A stretch of DNA of 64,000 bases from Paragorgia papillata (GCA_035771165.1 JAWNZC010000265.1:845001-909000), one strand, 5' to 3'; counted from the first letter of the stretch, positions 1 to 10,753 are shown. Notes: generated by a model not told the origin, from the sequence alone. Numbers and translations: made by a program.

Positions 1-33
1 ATGTTTTGCACTCTCAACAGATTCCCTTGTTCT

Positions 34-821
34 TCACGTGAAGTAATGCTTGTCGTTGGCTAAGAGTGACGACTCTTCCCATTTAACACGATGGTCATAC
101 TTCCAAGCGTGTTTGGCTACAGCAGATTTATCATGTTGGGCTTTTATGCAACATGTCTTGTGCTCCTTCAGGCGAGTTGAGAGATTTCTTCCCGTTTCCC
201 CGATGTAAACCAAGCCACACTCACACGGAATGCGATACACTCCAGGCTTAGAAAAGCTATCCACCTCATCTTTATGTGTGAAAAGTACCTTGAACAATTT
301 GTGTTGACTACTGTGAAATAACTTCATACCAGCACGATTTAGAATCCTCTCAATCTTGTGGGATGCTGGTCCGATGTACGGAAGAGAAACTGAAGGTGGT
401 TCTTGCTGGGACTGAGTATTCAGCTCCGGATGTACCGAAGGTGTCATAGAAGCTTGAAATATCTTCCCAGGAAAACCGTTGTTAGTTAAAACCAACTTAA
501 GGTGATCTAATTCATCCTGAAGGTGCTCTTCGTCACAAATTGTTCGCGCTCGATGAACGAGAGTTTTGCACATGACGATTTGATACTTGGATGATGGAAT
601 GAAGTGTAGTTAAGGTATCTGGCAGTGTGTGTTGGTTTTCGATACACAGCATGACTTAAAGTCCCATCTAGTTTAACGGAAAGCAAAACGTCCAAAAATG
701 GAATAGATTTGTCTTGATTTTGTAATTCCATAGTGAATTTGATTGAAGGGGGAATGCTGTTAAGGTCCGTTGCACACAAACTGCAAAATATGCGAAATTG
801 GAGAACAAAGACAGAAAACAA
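34..821 (-). pseudogene. Penelope-like retroelement, 3' part: RT tail plus GIY-YIG endonuclease
   Basis: Two overlapping minus-strand frames form the end of a Penelope-like element (PLE). The upstream frame (821-507) carries a stretch typical of PLE reverse transcriptase (NSIPPSIKFTMELQ, IPFLDVL, DGTLSHAVYRKPTHTARYL). The downstream frame (573-34, 179 codons) holds a GIY-YIG nuclease: GVYRIPCECGLVYIGET at residues 111-127 followed by R and LKEHK. Canonical PLEs carry this nuclease fused C-terminal to the RT, where it nicks the target. A frameshift near 550-575 separates the frames, and nothing of the RT catalytic YxDD region is present, so the copy is truncated and dead. It abuts an oppositely oriented PLE piece at about 790-800. 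Family assignment is firm; subfamily is not resolved. Confidence 0.8.
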
Positions 822-990
822 ACAAAGAATAAAAATGGAAGAAGGCAGACATCCCGAATAGTCATCAACCTCAGAAAGAAAACACTAACCAAGGAAGAAG
901 AAAAGGTATTATCTCTGGATTTGAACTTTGCGGTAGTTCCAAGATCTATTTCAAAGGAAGAAATTGTTCAACAACTTGCGCTCTCCCGCA
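798..990 (+). pseudogene. Penelope-like N-terminal fragment in opposite orientation
   Basis: An open frame from 798 contains a lysine-rich start, then INLRKKTLTKEEEKVLSL and DLNFAVVPRSISKEEIVQQL. I recognise the pattern (leu/thr before E-x-x-VLS, then LNFAV-P) as the N-terminal region of PLE polyproteins upstream of the RT. It lies on the + strand, while the C-terminal RT/endonuclease piece next door is on the minus strand, so the two halves meet head to head with the RT core lost. After about 990 the similarity stops. No promoter or start context is evident; the ATG is just the first in frame. Confidence 0.55.
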
Positions 991-1249
991 AGTTATTTTC
1001 CCACACCCGGTCCCTGTGATTGGCTGATCTATATTTGGCACAGTACCGCAGAATTGATTGATTGGTTCACGGTACACAATGAGAACATAATATTGCTCTC
1101 CGACAAGCAGGCGTTAGTGGGAGAGGGTTTACCGCCCTCCCTAAGAACGACTGCGGGGGAGGCTAGTGAGGTATATGCTAAATATAAACTATTTCCCAGA
1201 TTACCCACACCGTCAAACATACATGCCTTAGAAACATCAACACCACTTA

Positions 1250-1915
1250 GCTCCACACAGTTTCTTGAAAAATGGAAAATACAAGTTTGAGAGTCAAAAA
1301 CACGTGCACAAACAATTCGAAAACAGAATAAAACTAAATGTTATGCATAGTTGAACAGTCTGACAATAAAAAACTGTTACAAAATAAATAGCAACAGTTG
1401 TTGCTATGGCAACAATGACATTTCAAAATGGCTGCCAATCACCCTTCAAACTAATTTAATTCGAAAAAAACTTTGGTGACCCCCAATTTTTTTTTCATTA
1501 AAACTTTTCTTGATGTATGAGTAATCAGTAGGCGGATCTTAAAAAAATTCTGTAGAACGAATCATTTTTTCCACGGAAAAATCATGTTTGTTAATTTTTA
1601 AAAAAATTCGTTCTACAGAATTTTTTTTAAATCGGCCTATTGATTACTCATACTTCAAGAAAAGTTTTGAAGAAAAATAAATTGGGGGTCACCAAAGTTT
1701 TTTTTGAATTAAACTTGTTTGAAGCGTAACTGGCAGCCATTTTGAAACGTCATTGTTGCCATAGCAACTGTTGCTATTTATTTGGTAACTGTTTTTGATT
1801 GTCAGACTGTTTAACTATGCATAACATTTAGTTTTAGTCTTTTTCCAAATTGTTTAATCACGTGTTTTGGACTCTCAAACTTGTATTTTCCATTTTTCAA
1901 GAAACTGTATGGAGC
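1250..1915. repeat. Long foldback (inverted-repeat) element
   Basis: The arms 1250-1565 and 1600-1915 are imperfect reverse complements over about 315 bp, with a short AT-rich spacer. Outer ends read GCTCCACACAGTTTCTTG and CAAGAAACTGTATGGAGC. Shared inner blocks include the mirrored TTGGTGACCCCCAAT and TCTGTAGAACGAAT. The arms differ at scattered sites, so this is an old palindrome. There is no coding capacity. No clean target duplication was found: the flanks CCACTTA and CACCTTA are similar but not identical. It could be a MITE or foldback transposon. Confidence 0.8.
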
Positions 1916-2575
1916 CACCTTAATAAATTATGAACTTCGCTTTCAGAGGTAAAAATTCGTGACAAGAATTGAAATTTTGAAGATCAATTACGTCCGGTAG
2001 CGGAGCGTCTACATTTTTCACCTTACATTGACTACTGAAGTAGTCATTCAAAAGAGTAGCTTTTTCTTTCGCGTTTATTATCAAACGATTACCTTCAAGT
2101 AATGTCGGTACTGTTGGTTTTATTGTTTTTCCATAAAGCAACTTAACTAGGCCCCACCACCTCTTCGGTCCTGTTTTTGAGTTCCGCAATTTCTCATTAA
2201 GGTGTACATAATATTTTGCTTTATTTGTACATATAACCATTGTAGTAAAATTTCTAAGCGATCTATAATTTTCCCATGCAACCGGAGTTTTCTGTCGACT
2301 AAAACATTTTAACAACCTGTTTCTTTTGCGGATCGCTCTCCTAATTTCCGAATTCATCCAAGGTTTATCACCAGGACGAATTACAACCATTCGATTTGGT
2401 ACATAGGTCTTAAGTATATGACGAAACATTCGTACCACTTACTATATAAAATATAAACATCGATATCATCAACAGACAGAAATAATTCGTCCCAGTTTAC
2501 ACCTAAAAGAGCTTCGCGTAAACCATCTTTGTCTGCTTTTGATAAATCCCAAATATCACGCGTATAAGGGAATAT

Positions 2576-2982
2576 CCATGATTGTTATTTTTATCTGATT
2601 GGCTTACTTTTCGTCACAGGATTACCTTTCGTATATAAGCTCATTGTTTGTTTACACTCTTTACGTTTCTCTCTGACGAAGGGCCTTCGCGCGAAACGTT
2701 AGACTCCTACTTTCTTTTTTTCGGCAGTATATTGTAGCGGTAAAATGGCTACAGCAGGATGTGTAGAATTGAATAGACACGAACAAAACCTTCAAACTTC
2801 AATTTAATATCAACTACAAATTCTATCACTTAACTTAGAGTCTCAAGTCTCAACAAGACAACAACAACCCCGCGAATCTCCCGAACCAGGCCACCGCGCG
2901 GCCCACGCGTTCTTCATGTGATACTAGTGTCTGATCAAATAAACAATCTCGTTACAATATCTAACCTTACTATATTTCGATT
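2576..2982. repeat. Dispersed repeat inserted in the LINE (second copy at 39125-39358)
   Basis: After removal of the solo LTR, this stretch matches 39125-39358 almost base for base. Shared blocks include TTTATCTGATTGGCT, TATATAAGCTC, CTCTGACGAAGGGCCTTCGC, CGAAACGTTAGACTCCTAC and CTTACTATATTTCGATT. Similarity stops at TTTCGATT in both copies, which marks one end. It interrupts the LINE reading frame. The element type is unknown; the CTGACGA-hairpin-CGAAAC block is reminiscent of motifs near Penelope-like termini. Confidence 0.65.
2733..2956. mobile_element. Solo LTR with 4-bp target duplication ATAT
   Basis: A 224-bp insert begins TGTAGCGG and ends CGTTACA (TG...CA ends, imperfect inverted termini TGTARCG). 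It is flanked by ATAT on both sides (2729-2732 and 2957-2960). The paralogous repeat at 39125-39358 lacks it and reads CAGTATATCTAATCTAACC across the site, so the insertion boundary is set by comparison rather than guessed. Length, termini and 4-bp duplication fit a solo LTR of a Gypsy- or BEL-type retrotransposon. No internal coding sequence is present. Confidence 0.65.
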
Positions 2983-3400
2983 AGTGAGTGGTCAGTTGCT
3001 TAAAGGGCTTAAAGTACCGGAATTTACAAAGTAACCAGGGAAATTTATTATTATAAGATCTAATAGAGTAGCACCATGTGCTGTAATACGAGTTGGTTCA
3101 TTTAGAACTTGAAAAAGGCTGTTACAGTCCATCCATCTATATAAACATATGCTAAAATCACTGCTAGACAAAGCATCTTCAGAATCAAAATGAGCATTGA
3201 AAACTCCCAAAAAGCAAAACAAAGATACCAGGCCTAGAATATATTTTATCGATACAGAATTGCAAATGTTCTAAAAGAGCATCATTATTTGCAGCATTAT
3301 AGCTTGGTGGCCGATAACAGACACCGCAAATAAATGTCAAACAATTAATTTTATCTTCAACAAACAAGGAAACGTTCATTTAGAACGTCTTACTCCACCA

Positions 3401-4261
3401 AGAGGCTGACAGGATACTACATTTGATGACACAGCCTTGAGACCAGGAATACTAATAGTTGCACTAGACCTGCTTTCAGTCAAAAACATAAAAACATAAA
3501 ATCATAAATTTTCATATGATTTAAAAAATCATCATTTTTAGTTTTGTCACGAAGTACCTTATTAGAAAGACCATTAATAATGTTCCATGCTAACTGAAAT
3601 ATTTGATTGCATGTTGTGGTTGAATTAGTTTGTTAATTAAACTGGTTAAGAGTGTCCAAAGAAGAAACTTTGATAAACCAATAAAAGGTAAATAAATTAA
3701 TATTTATAATTAAAACTAAACTATTTACTAACAGAAATAAAAATTATTAATAAGTATATAAATAACCTTATCTAGACTAATATAGGTATAATATATATTT
3801 ATTTATTAAGTTTTGCCACAAGGTTCAACAAGACTAGGAATTAATTAATATTAAAAAAAAAAAAGAAAAAAAAGTACTTAATTACTCATAGAAATAATTA
3901 CTCATGAAAGTTAGTTGCATCGTAAAATATATAATAATCTGGCAGGGTTGCCGCAACAGCGAACGCCAATTACTGCGGTCCCAAACAAAAAGAAAAGGCC
4001 ATATTAATTATTTAGGTTGTGTTAATTATTATTTTGTAAGTATTAATTATTAACCATTAATTATTGTCAAGTATTAATTATTAGTTCTTATTTACTAATT
4101 ATCATGTATTAATCGTCAGTCGCCAGTCGCCAACTACAAACTATCAACCACCAATTGACAATAATTTATCCGACAATTATCATTAATTAGCAATCGGTAT
4201 CCAACAATCAGCAACCAACAATCAATAATTAACAATTAATTAGTTATTAGATACCACAGCA
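3401..4261. other. AT-rich noncoding stretch
   Basis: I see no coding signal here. It is very AT-rich, with an A/G tract near 3850-3870 and, from about 4010 to 4255, a degenerate run of TTAATTATT and CAACAATCA words that looks like decayed tandem repeat. Confidence 0.6.
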
Positions 4262-4412
4262 GATCGCACTAATACGACTGTGCGCTGTGTTGCATCTCAA
4301 GCAGATGGTTTTCCATGACCTCGGGTCATACAGCTGCTCCGCTGCTGCTTGGTAGTAAAGCTGAAGCTGGCTCTTGAACTGTCTAAGAGTGGTTCCCTTT
4401 CTACGCATTTAT
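4262..4412 (-). pseudogene. Possible LINE-type ORF tail
   Basis: The minus strand reads open for about 50 codons: GTTLRQFKSQLQLYY, then EQLYDPRSWKTICLRC, ending at TAA inside the AT-rich stretch. A basic FK-x-x-L segment near the end resembles C-termini of CR1/RTE-like LINE proteins, but the match is short and from memory. It is listed only because it is clearly less AT-rich and more protein-like than its surroundings. Confidence 0.25.
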
Positions 4413-5660
4413 AGGTATAGGTATAGGTACAGGTATAAAGGTATATATATATAAAACTCATTAATAATTCGTAAGGAAATCAGAAAGAAAATCCATGTTT
4501 AAGGAGGGTCTATATATATATGTGGTATAGATTCCTCTTGATTTACATAAACTTTAGCTTTGATTTTCTCGACTTATACAACGTTTTTTTAGAAAAATTA
4601 CTACGCCAATGAACTTACCAAATAGATCGTTTTAGAAGTAATTTACAGAATTCGTGTGCGTTCTGTATCGGGATACACATGCACTCGGCTTCGCCTCGTG
4701 TCTGTATACCCCGACACAGAACGGCCGCCACTCATGGAGTGCTTATTGAGCATACCAAAGTTTTAATGACTTAATTTGCTTCCCTCCCGAAAATAAGCTG
4801 CACTTTTTATTTAATTTCAAGTTAATTTCTAAATATTGAAAGAAAACGTTAGAAGCTTGCTTTCACAAATGGCTTCTCGGTTTCTGAGCGTAAAAGTAAA
4901 TAAATATAAATATAAAGTAAAGTGTGTTCTTGAAGGGAAACAAATTTCCGAGGAAGGGGGGAAAATTTCCTGTGACACTTGCCTCTTCTAAACACCCCAT
5001 TCTTTTCTGCACGAATCCAATTTCTTATTCTCTGCCTTTTCTTTCAAATTATTTTGGGGTTTAACCTTTTCTAAACCTACTCCACAATGCCCATAGCTCT
5101 TCACATATAATAATAGAATATCTAATTCAATGTAGAATATTATCATCGCGTGAATGCCCATCGACACAAATAATTGCTTTAAGTTTCAACCACTTCGTAG
5201 AAAGCAATTTAAAGTGTGGTTTGAAGCATTTCTTGATCCATAGTATATGTATTACTAGTAAACAAATGTGATTGAAGTGCAGGATCTGATGACATGTCGC
5301 TACATTGAGGCTTGTCCAACACGGAGCTAGATTAATATATTCCCCGCTGAGATCACTTGCCACGTATAAATAACAACGAAAACAGACTTTACTATATACA
5401 GTATATTCGATACAGAGAATAACTACACAAAAACCCCTATGCAATACATATACGTCCCTGCAGACGAAGCAGCATTTCCAACTGCAAGTCCCACAGGCCA
5501 AAAAGAGGGGGGATTGACATCAATAGTGAAATTCTGCACTCCAACTGGGCGAAGATCAATGTGTTTTACATGTTCGAAAATTCTGGTACAAACAACACCA
5601 GTTGTCAAAGAAATACAGAAAACGTTTCTATAATACTTTCCAAAGATGTTTACACGCCTT
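4413..5660. other. Noncoding stretch with a GGTATA microsatellite and a small palindrome
   Basis: A GGTATA-type microsatellite runs from about 4411 to 4450. Around 4668-4735 an imperfect inverted repeat pairs TGTATCGGGATACACATGC with GTGTCTGTATACCCCGACAC across a GGCTTCGCC turn. The rest holds only short open frames without recognisable similarity. Confidence 0.5.
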
Positions 5661-5669
5661 ATAATACTC

Positions 5670-5800
5670 AATTCAATCCTTATAATCAAACTCAAATACT
5701 CAGAAAATGTTTCCGAGCCACAGACAGAGATCAAACCTGTAGCCTTCTAATGACTATAGTTAGACGCTCTGACCATTGAGCCAAGGTTTCAAGGTGTCAT
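5670..5800 (-). repeat. tRNA-derived SINE, copy 1
   Basis: On the minus strand a tRNA-like head reads TTGGCTCAATGGTCAGAGCG (box A-like), then TCTAACTATAGTCATTAGAAGG, then GGTTTGATCTC (box B-like). It is followed by CTCGGAAACATTTTCTGAGTATT. Both internal RNA polymerase III promoter boxes are therefore visible. The following CTGAG tail is shared with the copy at 5925-6055. It is too diverged to be a tRNA gene (poor acceptor stem), so a SINE is the better reading. Confidence 0.6.
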
Positions 5801-5924
5801 ATATGTGCTTCCTATAAGTGGTAGCGTAAAGTAATATTATGAGTTGTACGTATAGGTACATGTAGCGTACGGGTACGTTTGTGAGCTTGGTGTAATGTAA
5901 CAGACGTTTGGTAGACCTTCATCA

Positions 5925-6055
5925 AGCTTTAATACTCAGAAAATGTTTCTGAATCCTAGACAGGGATCGATCGAACCTGAAACCTTCTAATGGCCAGTTA
6001 GACACTCTAACTATCGAACTACTATAACCATTGAGCTACTGAAGCTCGGATGGGA
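5925..6055 (-). repeat. tRNA-derived SINE, copy 2
   Basis: The minus strand reads GTTCGATAGTTAGAGTGTC, CATTAGAAGGTTTCAGG, GGTTCGATCGATCCC, then GATTCAGAAACATTTTCTG and AGTATT. This is the same layout as the copy at 5670-5800: a box A-like and a box B-like element followed by the CTGAG tail. A small four-base duplication sits in the box B region. A partial second head (GTAGCTCAATGGTTATAG) precedes it, so this may be a dimeric insertion. Confidence 0.6.
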
Positions 6056-6060
6056 AGCAA

Positions 6061-6907
6061 AAGTTGCAAATTCATAGTCATATGTGCTTCCTAAGCGATA
6101 GCACTTGCATACTGTATATGAGATGTTGTTCAAGTGATATTATGTTATACGTACCACGCATAAATAAGTAAAGACTCTATTTTCAGGAACCTGTATCTTC
6201 CATCGTTATAATATCGATCCTCCTTTATAAATTACACTGATAATATATTTTGTATAGCTTACCTTTAACACAAAGTTTTTAGAGAAATAGTTCCAATAAC
6301 GTCCAAAAATGATATAATCAACGAAAAAAGCTATTCCAATCAGTGAACTTCGTAATTCGTATACAAGGATAATGCGAGTTTTAAGGGAAATGCCCAAGCA
6401 ACACAGGAGGCCCAGAGTTTGAATGTGTCGATATTCAAATTAGTTAATAGTGCATTGAATTAAATAATACCATATATGGACAAGTCAAAGACAAAAAGAC
6501 TTAACGTGCCTAGTCAACAAAAATTTTAAATTGCACAAAATAACATTAAAATAAAGCTTGAGATTAGTTCTTTCTATTGTGAAAGTTTCAGTGCGAATAA
6601 TTAAAGAAAAGTATGTTTGTTTAACGTTTGAACAACCAGCTTTTGGCCCAAAAAGTTGATACATACAGTATCAGCCTAGTCCCAGACCACAGAAGCTGCC
6701 GTCGACCAATATTTTGCAATGGCTAATTAAAAGAAAGTTACTCGAAAAATACTGACCTGATTTCACAACCTTATGAAAGATGTCAAGAACACTGTAATGT
6801 TCAGTTTGCTTCAAAACTGAAAGCAGAGGCAGAGCGTACCTAGTATTAAGCTGTAGGATCACAGCCGCAGGTCGTTTCTTCGTTGACGTTGTTTTTTACC
6901 GAAGAGT
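6061..6907. other. Noncoding, nothing recognised
   Basis: Only short open frames occur, none protein-like. It lies directly upstream of the possible exon at 6908-7004 and could include its promoter, but I see no TATA box in a convincing place. Confidence 0.4.
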
Positions 6908-7004
6908 ATGGCCAACAATTCCAACAAAGTAACCTTTGAATTATTTAGAGCGAGAAGCATTGTGTTAGATGAAGTTGTCAACGCAAAGCTAATCGAAAAT
7001 AAAG
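6908..7004 (+). CDS. Possible host first coding exon with splice donor
   Basis: From ATG 6908 an open frame of 32 codons plus one base runs into AAAG followed by GTAAAT, a good 5' splice donor at 7005. It starts MANNSNKVTFELFRARSIVL and ends in a charged stretch, ordinary soluble-protein composition unlike the nearby AT-rich sequence. I do not recognise the protein. The downstream half, with the donor, occurs again at 14436-14477, but the start codon does not, so only this copy could work as a first exon. Transcript data would be needed to call it a gene. Confidence 0.35.
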
Positions 7005-8355
7005 GTAAATATTTTTTTTAAATTTTGATTTCCTTCGGTGCATGAAGTTGCGTTTTGATCCAACTTGATTCTGTTTGTAAATGTCGCCCGAATCCGTTTT
7101 TGTCGTACAGTTTATGTTTATATTGCCGTGAATATCAACTTTAATATGGATAGCGAATAATTTAGCGAAGTTATCTCCAACTTATATAATCACTGGCATT
7201 GTGGTCCGGATTCTCCGGATTAAAACAAGTCTTGTTATTGAGCCGTTGTGTAAACAATGTCAGGAAAAGAACATGTCTCGCGACACTGAGACCGCCAGCC
7301 GTATTAATGTTAGAGCATACAATTTCTAACCGTTTTGCAATTGGAATATATGTATAAAAATGTAAGCCAATGTCAACTGGATATTGAACTGGTCCGGATA
7401 AAAATAGAGCATAATTCGCGCATCATTTATTATTTGTCGGTTGCTTCAGAGTTCAATGCTATATTCATGCATGTCAAACTTCATTGAAACTTTGACAATT
7501 TATTATCAAACGGAATAATCCAATAGTGTTACAAATTATAGTGCTGCATAGGCAGTGTTCTGAATGTAGAAAATCGAAAAGGTGGTAAACAGCTGAGGTT
7601 TTTAATAATGAAATACTCACGTTTTGAGCGGAGCGCTTTTACTCTGATGAAAGGCTCCGCACAAAACGTCTGTTCATTAAAAATATAATTTGGCAGTTTA
7701 CCATCTTTTTGCTTTGCTATAGAATAATCCAATACATGTATGTATGAAGAAAATATTCAGAATTATTCAATTCGACAATGTCAATTGAACAGAATCAAAT
7801 CAGGTACCTCAAAACGTTCGGCTTCACCGCCTAGGAAATCAGAATAGAGAAAATATTTACGTAACAAAGTACGGTTGGCTTCGTGTCAACAACTTTTGTA
7901 TATATCGAACGTGAAACTACATGCCTTACATATTTCGCTCTCTTAATCCATAGACTCACTTTGCTTAGACTGTTAGCTGTGGGAGTCGTAATAAAAAAGC
8001 AATGTAAAGTAAAAAATACTTTACTTTCGCCATTTCCATATTATGTAAACTTGTTCCCGTTGTTATACCATCTTTTGCAGGGTCAGAATATCAGACCAAG
8101 TTCACTTACTTTACTGCAAAGTGCCAGAGCTCTTTACAGTCTTTTTGTGTTATTATTAAACCAGCTAGTCAACACTACAGAAAGCGATTCAGCCATAGCG
8201 CAAAATTCACCCCTCCCCCACCAAGAATTGCTGTTTCATGATTGTCACATGACCACAACGAACCAGGGTCTTTGCTCCAGCCACGTGTTAGGGGGCGCCG
8301 AGCAAAGAGCCTGGGTACGAGGTTGGATCACTGATCTCAAATAATATACTCATTA
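6960..8355. repeat. Duplicated flank, copy 1
   Basis: This 1.4-kb stretch is nearly identical to 14436-15828 (offset about 7473). Only a few substitutions (for example near 7975, 8173 and 8222) and one-base indels (near 7073) separate them. It ends with GGTTGGAT, then CACTGATCTC, the start of the hAT-like terminal repeat, and ATTA, where the tyrosine-recombinase unit begins. Open frames inside it (such as 7883-8344) look accidental. Confidence 0.9.
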
Positions 8356-10753
8356 ATAACAGCGCTGTGTAGTAACGAGATACAAGGATGCATGGATAAG
8401 TCAGTAAATAGACGTACACAGTACTAAATTTGGAGGGTCGCAATCCCCGGTGGGCATCTCGGGCCGGCAATCATTACACCACCAAGCTAGCGAGTCGCCA
8501 AGGCCTGGCAGACCAGTCTGGTGCTGGCACACGAAGCGCGATCCTACTCATTTAGGTAATAGTGGTGTTCCTGCGCGACCGAGAAACTCCTCTCAACCAG
8601 GGGATTACGGTTCACACTACTAGACTAGTGGAGAAAGAAAGTAAATAATACAAGTACTCACCCATGATGTGACTTCACAAACCTGAACCTATAGAAAAGG
8701 CGTAGGAAACAGCTGCAGCAGACACTGCAAGACACTGGACGCCAAATGCAATGCAGATCACCCGGCCAGCAAGACCGAGAGAGTTCAAGTAATATCCTGT
8801 CTAAGATAGAACAGTTTAGGTTATGAAAGCCACATAAATGTTATGAAAGCAACATAAAGCAACATAAAGCAACATAAAAAAAAAAAAAGAAGCAACACAG
8901 GAAGACAGCGTACAATACAAATTAGCTAACAAATTAATGTATCACCTGGCATGCCAGGGAGAGCAAGACTGACGGCGTCTGTGCTCACAGCTTACTCCCT
9001 CTACAAATTAGACGGAGCAACAACGGTGGAGCAACCGTTGGCAAGCCGGGAGAGCCCTCTCCCGGCGCTAGCAACAACAAGTTCTGCAAACGAACCTTGC
9101 TGAACACCAGAGGCGCATCTGGTGAAGGAATAGAGAGGCTCCAAGATTACAGTGGGAAGTGGGAGAGGTGTAGAACAACAACGGTGGAGCAACCGTTGGC
9201 AAGCCGGGAGAGCCCTCTCCCGGCGCTAGCAACAAAAGGTTCTGCAAACGAACCTTGCTGAACACCAGAGGCGCATCTGGTGAAGGAATGGAGAGGCTCC
9301 AAGATTACAGTGGGAAGTGGGAGAGGTGTAGAGGACGCACAGACGTGATAAACATTAGCTAACTGAGGCGAAACCGTTAGCAGTGGCGGAAGCTTCAAAC
9401 TCCCGTGCAAAGGGAGTGGGGTGTCGATTGGGGCTGTTCGAGCAGTAAGAAGACTGAAGTCTAAGCAAGACTCATGGCGTCTGTGCTCACAGCTTACTCC
9501 TTCTACAAATTAGACGGAGCAACAACGGTGGAGCAACCGTTGGCAAGCCGGGAGAGCCCTCTCCCGGCGCTAGCAACAACAAGTTCTGCAAACGAACCTT
9601 GCTGAACACCAAAGGCGCATCTGGTGAAGGAATAGAGAGGCTCCAAGATTACAGTGGGAAGTGGGAGAGGTGTAGAACAACAACGGTGGAGCAACCGTTG
9701 GCAAGCCGGGAGAGCCCTCTCCCGGCGCTAGCAACAAAAGGTTCTGCAAACGAACCTTGCTGAACACCAGAGGCGCATTTGGTGAAGGAATGGAGAGGCT
9801 CCAAGATTACAGTGGGAAGTGGGAGAGGTGTAGAGGACGCACAGACGTGATAAACATTAGCTAACTGAGGCGAAACCGTTAGCAGTGGCGGAAGCTTCAA
9901 ACTCCCGTGCAAAGGGAGTGGGGTGTCGATTGGGGCTGTTCGAGCAGTAAGAAGACTGAAGTCTAAGCAAGACTCATGGCGTCTGTGCTCACAGCTTACT
10001 CCTTCTACGAAGTAGACGGAGCAACAACGGTGGAGCAAACCGTTGGCAAGCCGGGAGAGCCCTCTCCCGGCGCTAGCAATCAAAGGTTCTGCGAACGAAC
10101 CTTGCTGAACACCAGAGGCGCATCTGGTGAAGGAATAAAGAGGCTCCAGGATTACAGTGGGAAGTGGGAGTGGTGTAGAGGACGCACCGACATGATAAAC
10201 ATTAGCTAACTGAGGCGCATCCGTTAGCAGTTGCGGAGGCTTCAAACTCCAGGGCAGGAGGCCTGTGGATTGGCGCTTGCACAACCACGCGAATAATAGG
10301 TGAGTCTGTTATCTAATGACCGAGTAACAAGGGAGGAGCACCCGTTGGCAGTTGCGGAGGCTTGAAACTCCGAGGAGCGTGTGGACTGGCGCTTATGCCA
10401 CGACAAGAAACTGAAGCGTAACTGGCGGCGAACCAGGGGAAGGAGGCAGTGACTGGCGCTCGATAGCACGTTGTGGGGAGGAGGGTGGGAAGAACCACTC
10501 GAGAAACGGTGCCAACAATGCTGAGCCCGGGACCCAGGAAACGTTTACTAGTAGTTCCGGGTATTGCATCAGCCTTCTAAGCACGCACGTATCACGTGCC
10601 ACTGATCAACAGTGCCCGATGCATTGATCGCTGGAGTGTGACACTTCACGTGTGCCATGCGTGACCAGATAGCCCCAATGAACCGGGGGGAGTTGGAGCC
10701 ACCCAAACAACACACAGCTAGTTTTAATATTATTTATTGCATAAATCCCATTA
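8356..10753 (-). mobile_element. Tyrosine-recombinase element unit U1 (internally deleted)
   Basis: This 2398-bp unit begins ATAACAGCGCTGTGTAG and ends TGCATAAATCCCATTA. It is 2.4 kb out of phase with an almost identical unit U2, and the two join directly at ATTA with no other sequence between. It carries five copies of the hairpin-rich ~146-bp repeat but no recombinase gene. Compared with U4 it lacks about 960 bp (join near 10465-10490), and compared with U3 it lacks the recombinase region. It therefore looks like a deletion derivative of a longer element. Orientation is taken from the recombinase fragment in U3. Confidence 0.7.
9014..10180. repeat. Hairpin-rich ~146-bp repeats in U1
   Basis: Five copies lie in two composite ~502-bp blocks plus one. 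Each copy contains successive perfect or near-perfect stems: CAACGGT/ACCGTTG (9021-9027 with 9034-9040), GCCGGGAGAG/CTCTCCCGGC (9045-9054 with 9057-9066), AAGGTTC/GAACCTT in most copies, and CACCAGA/TCTGGTG (9105-9111 with 9118-9124). Between blocks lie GCTAAC/GTTAGC and ACTCCC/GGGAGT stems. The minus-strand open frames through the repeats are by-products of the periodicity. Confidence 0.85.

Larger units (their letters stand above)
1920..3400 (-). pseudogene. LINE (CR1/jockey-like) fragment: endonuclease end and EN-RT linker, interrupted
   Basis: Reading the minus strand, 3379-2985 encodes an apurinic-type LINE endonuclease end: FICGVCYRPPS, then FNAHFD, QVLNEPTRI, LLDLIIINFPG and NSGTLSPLS, with a frameshift near 3200. 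Coding resumes at about 2575 with RDIWDLSKADKDGLREALLG and continues through a linker (KPWMNSEIRRAIRKRNRLLK, AKYYVHLNEKLRN, KRWWGLVKLLYG) to 1920. The RT is missing because the copy ends where the foldback element begins. The two parts are collinear pieces of one LINE, split by the repeat at 2576-2982. Such endonucleases nick the target for primed reverse transcription. The copy is inactive. Confidence 0.75.

Noticed and set aside
2670..2702. Active hammerhead ribozyme
   Set aside because: The CUGANGA and GAAAC boxes are there, but after stem III I read GAC rather than an N-U-H triplet; kept only as an RNA-motif question.
5670..6055. True tRNA genes
   Set aside because: Box A and box B-like words are present but the cloverleaf is not closed and a shared non-tRNA tail follows; a SINE fits better.
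7883..8344. 153-codon frame, repeated at 15356-15817
   Set aside because: Open in both copies only because the copies are identical; it runs into the hAT-like terminal repeat and has no recognisable domain.
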